DNA of 30,820 nt from an uncultured Helicobacter sp. Lineage in GTDB: Bacteria; Campylobacterota; Campylobacteria; Campylobacterales; Helicobacteraceae. The DNA is taken from assembly GCF_937906905.1 (NCBI RefSeq), contig NZ_CALERY010000024.1, forward strand, positions 1 to 30,820, written 5' to 3'. The notes under the pieces are model-generated. The model was given only the letters and a program-made list of their open reading frames with translations, was not told where the DNA came from and did no database searches. Of the stretch, positions 1 through 8,804 are shown in pieces. Made by a program: the position numbers and the translations under genes. Within the stretch, counting starts at the first letter, position 1. Each line of letters opens with the position of its first letter.

Positions 1-397
1 CTGCTTGTTTATAACGCGTATCATACGCCCACTGCTCTTTATACTCAAAATGTGCGGAGTCTGGATGCTCATAGTTTGCCGTGTCTAAATAATGCGTTTT
101 TGTGCGCAAACACGCTTCCATAATTGCTAGATCTTGATAAGGCAATGCGACATTTACCACAAGCTTTGGGCGATATTTTTCAATCAAAGCCACCACAGAT
201 TCTACGCTATCGGCATCGACAGAATCTATCTCAATCTCACCTAAGCCCTTTTCTCTAATAGAATCCGCTATTGCTCTGCATTTATCTAGTGTGCGAGAAG
301 CTAAGATAATGCGAGTAAAGCTCTCCCTATTCATCGCCATTTTATGCGCTACTACGCCCCCAACTCCACCAGCTCCAATTTGTAAAACACACGCCAT
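1..397 (-). CDS. Carboxynorspermidine synthase (saccharopine dehydrogenase-like), 5' part only
   Basis: This is the N-terminal 132 residues of an NAD(P)-dependent enzyme of the saccharopine dehydrogenase fold; the rest lies beyond the left edge. It begins with a Rossmann dinucleotide-binding stretch (QIGAGGVGGVVAHK, residues 6-19), followed by IILASRT (near 30-36) and the conserved NVALPYQDLAIMEACL and THYLDTANYE segments. These match carboxynorspermidine dehydrogenases of Campylobacter, which reductively condense putrescine with aspartate semialdehyde in the alternative spermidine pathway, better than lysine-pathway enzymes as I recall them. The ATG at 397 has an AAAGGAG ribosome site just upstream. 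It lies 58 bases downstream of dnaE on the same strand and is probably co-transcribed. The partner decarboxylase is not in the window. Family assignment is strong, exact substrate somewhat less so. Confidence 0.85.
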   Translation of the reverse strand, partial: MACVLQIGAGGVGGVVAHKMAMNRESFTRIILASRTLDKCRAIADSIREKGLGEIEIDSVDADSVESVVALIEKYRPKLVVNVALPYQDLAIMEACLRTKTHYLDTANYEHPDSAHFEYKEQWAYDTRYKQA

Positions 398-455
398 AAT
401 TGCTCCTTTACTTTGGTTTTGTGATTTGCTCTGTATCTTGGTTTAGCCCCAAGCT

Positions 456-3400
456 TTAGCTTTGTGTGATTAGTTTGCGTTCTTCCCACGCGTATTGACT
501 AAGCTCATCTCGTATCGCACTACTTACTTTCAAATCACTGACAAATACATAATTTTTACCAGCTTCTTTAATGATGATATGTAGCTCTTGGTTGCCCCTG
601 TATCGCTTAGCGCATTGCGAGACATATTCTAGGTCAAAGGGGTCGATATTTTTATCTAGCACAATCCCCAGCGCGCAGCTCGCGTCTGTGATATCTTGGG
701 GTTTCATATCTAGTGGGATCACTTCCTCTGCACTAGAGTCCTCCTCCTTTTTGCTGTATTTTAGGCGCACTTTCTCGCCTTTGGCTTCCTCTAGGCTTAG
801 CACATCAAGCGCTCGAAACTCCTTGCGCTCATCGCGAGAATCTACCTTGCCCTTGAGCACGACGGGCTGTTCGAGATCCATGTTTTCAAGCTTAGCAATG
901 ATACTTTCAAATATCGTGATATTCGCATTTCCAGAGAGGTCAATCGCATTTAGCACACCATAGATATTGCCCTTTTTTGAGACTTTTTTCTCTATGCTTT
1001 TGACTTTGAGCGCAAGCATGATACTCGAGCCATCTTCTAGCTCACCTAGTGCATTTAAGCGCCCTATGCCTTTAATCTTGTTGATAGTTTTGCGGTATTC
1101 ATCTAGCGGGTGCCCAGAGATAAAAAGCCCCAAACATTCATATTCATAATCCAGAATGCTTTTTTGGTCAAACTCTTCTCTGTCGCTGAAATTAAAACGC
1201 ACATGCTCAAATTCCTCTTTTGATCCGCTGAAAAGCGAATTTTCTATATCAAACTTCTGCTTACTGCGCCCTGCCTCGCAAATCTCATCGACATATTGGA
1301 GCATGGTGGCGCGCGTATAGCCTAGATTGTCAAGACTGCCAGATTTGATAAGTGGCTCCATGACGCGCTTAGAGATTTTGGAGAAATCTACCCGCGCGAC
1401 AAAGTCTTCTAAACTCTTAAATTCGCCATCTTTTTTGCGACACTCGATGATATTTTCCATGACTTCTTCGCCCGCACCCTTAATCGCACAAAGCCCGAAG
1501 ACAATCTTTTTCTCATGATTTTTCGCGCTAGAGTCTGCTTGACTAGAATCCGCTTGCTTCGCGCCAGAATCTACAACGCTGAAAAATAGCTCGGAGAGAT
1601 TGACATGCGGTGACAGTGTCTCCATACCGCGCCGTTTGGCTTCCTCGACATACTCTGCGACTTTATCGATTTTGTTTGACTCGCTTGTGAGCAGAGCTGC
1701 CATAAACTCATGCTCATAGTAAGTCTTAAGATACGCCGTTTCAAAGGTGATCATCGCGTAGGCTGCGGAGTGAGATTTGTTGAATCCATAGCCTGCGAAC
1801 TGCACGATTAGCTCCCATAATTCAGCTGCTTTTTGTTTGTCAAACCCATTATTTTCCGCACCAAGGGTAAATTTCTGTTTGTTGTCCGCCATGATTTGCT
1901 CATCTTTTTTCCCCATAGCGCGGCGGATAAGGTCAGCCTCCCCTAGCGAGAATCCAGCAATCACTTGCACAATTTGCATAATCTGCTCTTGATAGACGAT
2001 TGTCCCATAAGTGTGTTTGAGGATTGGCTCAAGCTCTGGGAACATATAAGCAATAGGCTCTAAGCCGTGTTTGCGATTGATAAAATCATCGACCATACCA
2101 GAATCCATAGGTCCAGGACGACCAAGCGCGATGATGGCGATGATGTCTTCAAAGTTGGTGGGCTTTAGTCTGCGATTGAGCCCTTGGAACATACCAGATT
2201 CCACTTGGAAGATCCCCATTGTATCGCCACTTTGGAGGATCTCATAGACTTTTGCGTCATTGACATCAACTTGCAGGAAGTCTATTTGCTTGTCATAGCG
2301 GCTGGCAATGATTTTTAACGCATCATCAATCACCGTGAGTGTCTTTAGCCCCAAGAAGTCAAACTTGATGAGATCTACTGCCTCGAGATATTTCATGGAG
2401 TATTGCGTGATGATCGCGCCATCGGTTTTCTCGCTCACATAAAGCGGGGTTTTGTGCCAGAGCTCTCGCTCACTATCTAGCACAAGAGCTGCTGCGTGCT
2501 TGCCGGCATTGCGATTAAAGCCCTCTAGCTTTAGGGCAAACTCCCACACTTTCGCCGCTAGCGGATCGCTTGCGACTAGCTCTTGTATCTTTGGCTCTAG
2601 CTCCCATGCGCCCTCGATAAATTTGCCATCTTTTTCATAGCCTTTTAGCGTGATTCCCAGCTTTTCTGGGATCAATTTTGCAAAGCTATCGGCATCTTTT
2701 ATAGGCATATCTAGCACGCGAGCGACATCGCGTATCACACCCTTTGCAAGCATTTTGCCAAAGGTGATGACTTGAGCGACATTATATTTGCCATATTTTT
2801 CAATCATATAGCTAATGATCTCACCACGCCTACGCTGGCAGAAATCCGTATCGATATCGGGCATACTCACGCGCTCTGGATTTAAGAATCGCTCAAAGAG
2901 CAAATCATAACGCATAGGATCAATATTGGTGATTTCTAGACAAAATGCCACAAGACTCCCCGCCGCACTCCCACGCCCAGGACCCACGGGTATGCCCATC
3001 TTTTTAGCTTGATTGATGAAATCCCATACAATGAGCATATAGCCTGGGAATTTCATTTTTGTGATGACTTCTATTTCATATTCAAGCCTATCGCGGTATT
3101 CTTGGTGTTTAGATTCTGGGATATTTTGCAAGCGCTGCTCTAAGCCCTGTCTAGATTTGTAGATGAAATACTCTTCATCGCTCCCAAACTCCAGCCCTTC
3201 AGCCGTGGCGTATTCTTTGGTAAATTTAAATGTTGGCGGGGTAGGGGGGTTGGTTTTTTCGTCTTTAAGGTCAAGTGAGAATCCAGCACATTTTTCCGCG
3301 ATTTCTTGGGTATTGGCAAGCGCCTGGGGCACATCAGCAAAGATTCTAAGCATTTCTTCTTGGGATTTGACATAAAACTCCGTTACGCTATGGCGCATGC

Positions 3401-4118
3401 GATTCTGGTCATTGAGCGTTTTGCCCATGCCTATACACTGCGCGACCTCCTGGAACTCTGCGTCATCTTTTGTCGCATAATGCGCGTCATTGGTAGCGAT
3501 TAGCTTGATATTGCATTCTCGAGAGAGGCGAATAATCTGCTCATCGATGGCTTCTTGCTCTGGGATTCCATGCCGCATAAGCTCGAGATAAAAGTCATCG
3601 CCAAAGATTTCTTTATACTCGAGCGCCACCTTTTTCGCCGCTTCATAGCCACCTGCACCGTATTTGACATTACGCTCGCTTAGGTTTAGGTGGAAATTTA
3701 CTTCTCCTGCTAGACAGGCAGATGAGCAAATCAGCCCCTCGCTATGGCTTCGTAAGATGTCTTTATTGATACGAGGATAGTAGTAGAAGCCATGGATATA
3801 GGCTTGTGAGCTTAGATACATGAGATTTTTATAGCCTTGCTCATTTTTGGCATAGAGACAGAGATGGTGGCGGGTCTTTTTGCTTTTATCGCCAAGCTCT
3901 GGAGCATTGTGAAGATAAGCTTCGATACCGATGATTGGCGTGATGCCCTGCTTTTTCATTTTTGTATAAAAGTCTATCGCGCCAAACATATTGCCGTGAT
4001 CTGTCATGGCAACACTTGTCATACCAAGACTTTTAAGCCTTTTAGCAAGCACTTCTAGCTTATTAGCACCATCAAGCATAGAATATTCTGTGTGTAAATG
4101 TAAATGCGTGTAGCCCAT
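456..4118 (-). CDS. dnaE: DNA polymerase III alpha subunit
   Basis: This is the catalytic subunit of the replicative polymerase, 1220 residues, near the usual length for the group. The N-terminal PHP domain is visible (HLHLHTEYSMLDG at 5-17, MTDHGNMFG at 38-46). The polymerase core has GPGRGSAAGS (379-388) and the catalytic aspartates in PDIDTDF (D421, D423), then GRPGPMDSG and the KSHSAAYA region. A C-terminal OB-fold region (ANITIFESI) follows. A short Ser/Asp-rich insertion at about residues 848-865 is coded by tandem copies of the window-wide GANTC-centred word. The ATG at 4118 is preceded by AAGGAG. It is divergent from the cytochrome c peroxidase gene and followed by the carboxynorspermidine synthase. 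No defect is seen in the catalytic motifs. Confidence 0.97.
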   Translation of the reverse strand: MGYTHLHLHTEYSMLDGANKLEVLAKRLKSLGMTSVAMTDHGNMFGAIDFYTKMKKQGITPIIGIEAYLHNAPELGDKSKKTRHHLCLYAKNEQGYKNLMYLSSQAYIHGFYYYPRINKDILRSHSEGLICSSACLAGEVNFHLNLSERNVKYGAGGYEAAKKVALEYKEIFGDDFYLELMRHGIPEQEAIDEQIIRLSRECNIKLIATNDAHYATKDDAEFQEVAQCIGMGKTLNDQNRMRHSVTEFYVKSQEEMLRIFADVPQALANTQEIAEKCAGFSLDLKDEKTNPPTPPTFKFTKEYATAEGLEFGSDEEYFIYKSRQGLEQRLQNIPESKHQEYRDRLEYEIEVITKMKFPGYMLIVWDFINQAKKMGIPVGPGRGSAAGSLVAFCLEITNIDPMRYDLLFERFLNPERVSMPDIDTDFCQRRRGEIISYMIEKYGKYNVAQVITFGKMLAKGVIRDVARVLDMPIKDADSFAKLIPEKLGITLKGYEKDGKFIEGAWELEPKIQELVASDPLAAKVWEFALKLEGFNRNAGKHAAALVLDSERELWHKTPLYVSEKTDGAIITQYSMKYLEAVDLIKFDFLGLKTLTVIDDALKIIASRYDKQIDFLQVDVNDAKVYEILQSGDTMGIFQVESGMFQGLNRRLKPTNFEDIIAIIALGRPGPMDSGMVDDFINRKHGLEPIAYMFPELEPILKHTYGTIVYQEQIMQIVQVIAGFSLGEADLIRRAMGKKDEQIMADNKQKFTLGAENNGFDKQKAAELWELIVQFAGYGFNKSHSAAYAMITFETAYLKTYYEHEFMAALLTSESNKIDKVAEYVEEAKRRGMETLSPHVNLSELFFSVVDSGAKQADSSQADSSAKNHEKKIVFGLCAIKGAGEEVMENIIECRKKDGEFKSLEDFVARVDFSKISKRVMEPLIKSGSLDNLGYTRATMLQYVDEICEAGRSKQKFDIENSLFSGSKEEFEHVRFNFSDREEFDQKSILDYEYECLGLFISGHPLDEYRKTINKIKGIGRLNALGELEDGSSIMLALKVKSIEKKVSKKGNIYGVLNAIDLSGNANITIFESIIAKLENMDLEQPVVLKGKVDSRDERKEFRALDVLSLEEAKGEKVRLKYSKKEEDSSAEEVIPLDMKPQDITDASCALGIVLDKNIDPFDLEYVSQCAKRYRGNQELHIIIKEAGKNYVFVSDLKVSSAIRDELSQYAWEERKLITQS

Positions 4119-4251
4119 ATTTTCTCCTTAGAATCTTTGCACTTGTGGGAGTGGATTCTAGCTTTTTTGCTATTAGCATTTGTTTAGATTTGGGGGAATA
4201 TTTTTGGGTATAGATTTTTCTAAACGATAAAAAATATCAAAATAATTGCGT

Positions 4252-4257
4252 TATACT
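4252..4257 (+). promoter_or_regulatory. Candidate -10 box for cytochrome c peroxidase
   Basis: The hexamer TATACT lies 28 bases before the ATG of the peroxidase gene, behind an AT-rich stretch (4226-4246). A transcript starting about seven bases downstream would have a leader of roughly 20 bases containing the AAAGGAG ribosome site at 4274-4280. There is no clear -35 element, which is usual for housekeeping promoters in Helicobacter. Inferred from position and sequence only. Confidence 0.45.
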
Positions 4258-4285
4258 TGCGCCTATCACTTCGCAAAGGAGCACC

Positions 4286-5371
4286 ATGCGTAACATGACT
4301 ATACGAGCTTTCGCTATTGCTGGTATGCTAGGCGCTAGCACACTGGGCGCAGCTACTGGGGAGAAACAAGCCATCGAGCCAAAGCAGCTGCTAGAGAAAG
4401 CGCGCGGCGCAGGGCTGAAGCCTATCCCACAGGGCAAAGATCTCGCAGCCTATCAGCAAGCACAAATCAAGCAGCACAAGCTTGCTGAAGCCTATAAACC
4501 TAAACTCACACAAGCCCAAATAGAGCTAGGGAAAAAGCTTTATTTCGACCCTAGACTTTCAAAATCCAATCTCATCTCTTGCAACACCTGCCATAATCTA
4601 GGGCTAGCTGGTGCAGATATGGTGCCAACGGCGATTGGGCATAAATGGCAATCAAACCCAAGCCACTTAAATTCACCAAGTGTGTATAATTCGGTGTTTA
4701 ATAGCGTGCAGTTCTGGGACGGACGCGCTGGCGATCTTGGTCATCAAGCCCAAGGTCCTATTGAGAATCCTGTCGAAATGGCTGCAACTGCCAAAGAGAT
4801 TCTTAATCGTATCAACTCTATCCCTGCCTATGTCGAGGAGTTTAAGGCTGCTTATGGCAATAATGTCAAAATCGACTTCAAGCTCATTGCTGATACAATT
4901 GCATTGTTTGAGATGACGCTTGTTACGCCTAGCCGCTATGATGACTTCCTAAATGGGAATCTAAAGGCTCTTAGTAAAGGTGAGCTTGTAGGGCTTAATA
5001 CCTTTATCGATAAGGGCTGCACCGCCTGCCACACAGACATTAACCTAGGCGGCTCTATGCAGGCATTTTCTGTGGTTAAGCCCTATAAATTTGCTAAAGT
5101 GGGTGGATTTAAGGGCGATGCAAATGGCATGGTCAAAGCCCCGTCTCTTCGCAATGTTATGGAGACAGCGCCGTATTTCCATAATGGTCAATATTGGGAC
5201 ATTAAAGATGCGATTAAAGAAATGGGCGCGATTCAGCTAGGGATTGATGTTAGTGATGATGAGGCTAAAGAGATTGAGGAGTTTTTCCAAGCGCTTACTG
5301 GCAAATATCCAGTCATCACCTATCCTATTCTCCCCGCAAGCACCGCAGCTACACCAAAGCCATCATTTTAA
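4286..5371 (+). CDS. ccp: Di-haem cytochrome c peroxidase, periplasmic
   Basis: This is a bacterial CCP/MauG-family peroxidase that reduces hydrogen peroxide to water in the periplasm with electrons from c-type cytochromes. The 361-residue protein starts with a signal peptide (about residues 1-23, ending GAATG). It has the two expected c-haem sites, CNTCH (C99-C102-H103) and CTACH (C245-C248-H249). Family landmarks LGKKLYFDPRLS (81-92), VFNSVQFWDGRAGDL and APYFHNGQYWDI are present. Length fits the family. The ATG at 4286 follows AAAGGAG at good spacing; a second ATG three codons on (4295) is possible but worse placed. The gene stands alone, divergent from dnaE and convergent with the orphan hydrogenase subunit. 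A perfect CTAGAATCTAG follows its stop codon. Confidence 0.95.
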   Translation: MRNMTIRAFAIAGMLGASTLGAATGEKQAIEPKQLLEKARGAGLKPIPQGKDLAAYQQAQIKQHKLAEAYKPKLTQAQIELGKKLYFDPRLSKSNLISCNTCHNLGLAGADMVPTAIGHKWQSNPSHLNSPSVYNSVFNSVQFWDGRAGDLGHQAQGPIENPVEMAATAKEILNRINSIPAYVEEFKAAYGNNVKIDFKLIADTIALFEMTLVTPSRYDDFLNGNLKALSKGELVGLNTFIDKGCTACHTDINLGGSMQAFSVVKPYKFAKVGGFKGDANGMVKAPSLRNVMETAPYFHNGQYWDIKDAIKEMGAIQLGIDVSDDEAKEIEEFFQALTGKYPVITYPILPASTAATPKPSF

Positions 5372-5398
5372 TCACTAGAATCTAGCTTCAAATTTTCT

Positions 5399-5417
5399 CT
5401 ACCCTGCCTCTGGGTAG
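5399..5417. terminator. Weak hairpin after cytochrome c peroxidase
   Basis: CTACCC and GGGTAG form a 6-bp stem with a 7-base loop, 28 bases after the peroxidase stop and between two convergent genes. There is no run of T on either side, so an intrinsic terminator is only a possibility. Confidence 0.3.
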
Positions 5418-5505
5418 GGTGGGCTTGGGCGAAGCTTCTAAGCTATGAGAAGCAATAGACACCAAGCACAAACTCTAAAAGCGCGCAAAACCAATGCGCT
5501 AGATT

Positions 5506-7305
5506 CTAGTATGCTATTGAAATCGCACACTCTCTTGGTAGCGCCCTAACTACCGAGCGCACAAATGCCCTAGAAGCGCACAATCTTCCTTGTAGTATGA
5601 TTTGCCCCTGCACATTCCATTTGCGTAGCAGCTCGCCAAATGCCATTCCCAAATCGCTTACAATACTAAAGCTTACTCCTGCGACATCAAGCCCGCCGAT
5701 ATAGTAGGCAAGCAGATTGCTAAGTGCTTTGCTAGAATCTAGCTCAAGCACGCCATTATATCCGCCCGACTCGCTTTCTTCGCTCGCTCGCTCTTTCCAT
5801 TTGAAGCCCAATGGGCTTACATGCGGATAGGCGAAGCTTTGCGCTTCTTTGATGAGAGAGTCTGTGGCATGAGTAGATTGCAGTGTCTCTCCTTTTAAGA
5901 GCGCATAATACCCCCCAAGCAGCGCGCAAAAATCAGCACAAGGCTCACTTGGGGTTTGATTTGTATCCATGGCTTTAAGTGCGTTATAGAGGGTTGGGAA
6001 GTTTGCTTGGTAGTTTTCGCACAGGCGCTTTGTCTGCTTGCTCTTAGATTCTAGGGCTTCTAAAATCTGTGCTGGGCGTGTCTCGCCTACATTGATACGA
6101 TAGCGTTTATTGGTTTGTGTATCCACCAAGCAGATCTCGCTAGAGTCCAAATTGACAAATACGCCTTGATCAATGCCGCACTCTGCCATGTCTTTTGCTT
6201 TTGCGCATTGTGTGATCCTCAAGTCTAGCGCCGCGTCCATGGCGCTTTGCTGGGAGAATCTAGGTGTAAATCCAGCGATTGAATCATTGCTAATTGGCTT
6301 TTCGATGAGCCCAAAATTATCCCAGAAATTTGGCTCGCTACACCCAATACAGCCATGTCCTGCTTGCACGGGCCAGCTGGTTTTTGCGTTGAACTTGACT
6401 TTGGGGCAGTTATTAAAGGTATAGGGACCTTTGCAGCCGACTTTATAGAGGCAGTAGCCCTGCGCCATAGCAGGGTCATCAAAGCTCTGCACAAAATCCC
6501 CAGAGAGAAAAAAATTCCTCCGCTCACACAGATCATGCACGCTTTTGGCGTAGGCAAATAGCGGGCGTCCTAGCTCATCGAGCGGTGGAGTTTCGCCTAG
6601 TAGGTAGAAATACAACAGATTCCCGATGATATTTTTATCGCTCGGTGGGCAGCCTGGGATATGCACAATATTGGCGTCAAATACTTCCTTTAGCCCGTGC
6701 CCGTTGGTTGGGTTTGGGTGAGCGGTTTGGATTCCGCCATAGCTTGAGCAAGTCCCCACAGCAAAGACCGCTTGAGCATGATCGATGAGATGTGCTGCTT
6801 CTGTGTAGCCGCTTTTCCCGCCAAGCGTGATATACTCCTCCTGCTCGCCCATGCTCACACTGCCTTCTACGAGCAGCACATAGGGAGTGGATTCTATGGT
6901 GTGCAGGATTTCATGGGCATTGTGCCCGCTAGCAGCGAGCACGAGATCGTGATAATGCAGCTTAAATATATCAAATATCAGCACATCAAATCCCGGCTCC
7001 TCCGTGCGTAGTAAGCTCTCACTGCAGCCTGTGCATTCTTGTAAATGTAGCCAAACAAGTCGCGTATCGCCCATATACTCTAAAATTTCCACACATATAT
7101 CCACAAGCTTTGTGGGGATTCCTATGAGCGAGAGATTTTTGCTAATCCACGCGCGCGAGCGCTCATCGTTTAGCGCGGTGGTTTTGGATTTGTGCGCACG
7201 CAAAGATTCTAGGCGCAGGGTAAGCTTTTCTTCAAGACTTGGTGTGCTGCTTTGAATGGCAGTTTGCGAGGCTGGGTGCTGGCTGGTATTTGTGGGGTTT
7301 TGCAT
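5506..7305 (-). CDS. Orphan [NiFe]-hydrogenase small-subunit-like protein with C-terminal extension (HydA2 type)
   Basis: Residues about 80-335 are a hydrogenase small subunit. All expected iron-sulfur ligands are present: the proximal cluster in ECTGCSES (C91, C94), GTCSSYGG (C186) and PGCPPS (C219), and the others in HDLC (H257, C260), C285, C291, C300 and GCIGCSEP (C319, C322). Two things are unusual. The N-terminus (1-80) has no twin-arginine signal or hydrophobic segment, so the protein should stay in the cytoplasm. Residues about 340-599 have no match that I recognise. No large subunit, cytochrome b or maturation gene is nearby. Campylobacter and Helicobacter carry similar lone proteins (HydA2 in C. 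jejuni; HydE in the H. pylori hyd locus is related in my memory); their role is poorly defined. The ATG at 7305 has AAGGAA upstream. The stop codon TAG lies inside a perfect CTAGATTCTAG. Confidence 0.85.
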   Translation of the reverse strand: MQNPTNTSQHPASQTAIQSSTPSLEEKLTLRLESLRAHKSKTTALNDERSRAWISKNLSLIGIPTKLVDICVEILEYMGDTRLVWLHLQECTGCSESLLRTEEPGFDVLIFDIFKLHYHDLVLAASGHNAHEILHTIESTPYVLLVEGSVSMGEQEEYITLGGKSGYTEAAHLIDHAQAVFAVGTCSSYGGIQTAHPNPTNGHGLKEVFDANIVHIPGCPPSDKNIIGNLLYFYLLGETPPLDELGRPLFAYAKSVHDLCERRNFFLSGDFVQSFDDPAMAQGYCLYKVGCKGPYTFNNCPKVKFNAKTSWPVQAGHGCIGCSEPNFWDNFGLIEKPISNDSIAGFTPRFSQQSAMDAALDLRITQCAKAKDMAECGIDQGVFVNLDSSEICLVDTQTNKRYRINVGETRPAQILEALESKSKQTKRLCENYQANFPTLYNALKAMDTNQTPSEPCADFCALLGGYYALLKGETLQSTHATDSLIKEAQSFAYPHVSPLGFKWKERASEESESGGYNGVLELDSSKALSNLLAYYIGGLDVAGVSFSIVSDLGMAFGELLRKWNVQGQIILQGRLCASRAFVRSVVRALPRECAISIAY

Positions 7306-7362
7306 GGATTTCCTTAGGAATGGACTTGGTGTGCGAGAATCTATGACACACCAGAATCTAGT

Positions 7363-8700
7363 TTAGATTGTTGTGTTTGACACGCCGATTTGGTAGTATG
7401 TGAAGCCTTTAGATTCTAGGCTTAGATGATGATAAATATTGCGCCCATCAAAGATTATAGGGGCTTTTAGGAGTTTTTTGATTTCATCGAAATCTGGACT
7501 GCGGAACTCGCGCCACTCTGTTACAAGCACGAGTATATCGGCATTTTTTAGCGCGTCATATTTGCTTGTAGCAAAGCTAATAGAATCTAAATTTTCCCGC
7601 AGATAAAAGCGCGCCTGCTCGGTGGCTTTGGGGTCGTAGGCTTGGATTCTCGCCCCTCGCTTTACTAGCTCGCTAATAAGCACCAGCGAGCTGGCTTCTC
7701 GCATATCATCTGTTTCTGGTTTAAACGCCAATCCCCACACGCCAATAACCTTGCCTGTGAGATTTTCCCCAAAGTATGTAGTGATTTTCTCCACAAGCAG
7801 GAATTTTTGTTTGGCATTGACTTCATCGATGGCTTGCAAAATTTTGGGCGTGTAGCCATGATCGAGCGCGGTTTTTTCCAACGCCTTTACATCTTTAGGG
7901 AAGCAGCTCCCGCCATACCCACAGCCCGGATAAATAAAGCTATATCCAATACGAGAATCCGATCCAATCCCATGGCGCACATCATTGATATTTGCGCCAA
8001 CGCGCTCACAGATTTGGCTCATCTCGTTGATGAAGCTAATTTTTGTTGCCAGCATGGCATTTGCGGCGTATTTTGTCATCTCGGCGGATTCTATCCCCAT
8101 GGCGATAAGGCGATCGCTTTTTAATAGGAATGGCGCATAGAGGGCTTTCATCACTTCAAGTGCTCTGCTTGAATCCGTGCCAATCACCACACGATCTGGA
8201 CTCATGAAGTCTTTTATCGCCACACCTTCTTTGAGAAATTCTGGGTTGCTCACGACATCAAACTCGACTTCCACGCCCCTGGATTCTAGCTGCTCTTGCA
8301 CGATTTTGCGCACTGCTTTGGCAGTGCCTACGGGGACGGTGGATTTATCTACGATCACAGCATAGCTATGTAAGTGTGCGCCGATATCTTTTGCTACTGC
8401 ATGCACGAAACGCAAATCTGCGCTTCCATCATCGCCCATAGGCGTGCCAACTGCGATGAAAATCGCCTCTGCTCCATTGATGGCTTCATGTTTTGAATCC
8501 GTAAAATGCAAGGTGCCTTTAGACTGATTCTCAACAATCATCTCACTCAAACCCGGCTCATAAATAGGCACTATGCCCTTTTGTAGTTTGGCAATTTTGT
8601 CTTTATCAATGTCTAGGCAAATGACATCATTGCCCATTTGTGCGAAGCATGCTCCTGCCACTAGCCCCACATATCCACTCCCAATAATCGTAACTCGCAT
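7363..8700 (-). CDS. ugd: UDP-glucose 6-dehydrogenase
   Basis: This enzyme oxidises UDP-glucose to UDP-glucuronate with two NAD+, supplying acidic sugars for surface glycans. The 445-residue protein starts with a Rossmann motif (IIGSGYVGLVAG, 5-16). It has FIAVGTPMGDDGSADL (81-96), STVPVGT (120-126) and the catalytic cysteine C266 in YGGSCFPKD. GLAFKPETDDMREA marks the C-terminal UDP-binding domain. I chose the ATG at 8700 because it begins exactly at the fold and follows AAAGGAGAG; an upstream extension to 8757 has no family support. It sits between a glycosyltransferase (104 bases upstream) and the orphan hydrogenase subunit (57 bases downstream). Its product is the substrate of the UDP-glucuronate decarboxylase-like enzyme at the right edge of the window. 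Confidence 0.95.
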   Translation of the reverse strand: MRVTIIGSGYVGLVAGACFAQMGNDVICLDIDKDKIAKLQKGIVPIYEPGLSEMIVENQSKGTLHFTDSKHEAINGAEAIFIAVGTPMGDDGSADLRFVHAVAKDIGAHLHSYAVIVDKSTVPVGTAKAVRKIVQEQLESRGVEVEFDVVSNPEFLKEGVAIKDFMSPDRVVIGTDSSRALEVMKALYAPFLLKSDRLIAMGIESAEMTKYAANAMLATKISFINEMSQICERVGANINDVRHGIGSDSRIGYSFIYPGCGYGGSCFPKDVKALEKTALDHGYTPKILQAIDEVNAKQKFLLVEKITTYFGENLTGKVIGVWGLAFKPETDDMREASSLVLISELVKRGARIQAYDPKATEQARFYLRENLDSISFATSKYDALKNADILVLVTEWREFRSPDFDEIKKLLKAPIIFDGRNIYHHLSLESKGFTYYQIGVSNTTI

Positions 8701-8804
8701 GCTCTCTCCTTTGGCTGTTATCTTGGCTTTTGTATGTCCCTGGTGTGCAAAACGCACGCTGTAAGCAAGCGCGCATTATAGCAAATCTTGCTATTGGATT
8801 CTAG

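Noticed and set aside
571..963. 130-codon Ser-rich open frame on the plus strand
   Set aside because: Antisense to the dnaE 3' end; Ser/Leu bias is what the reverse of this coding sequence gives.
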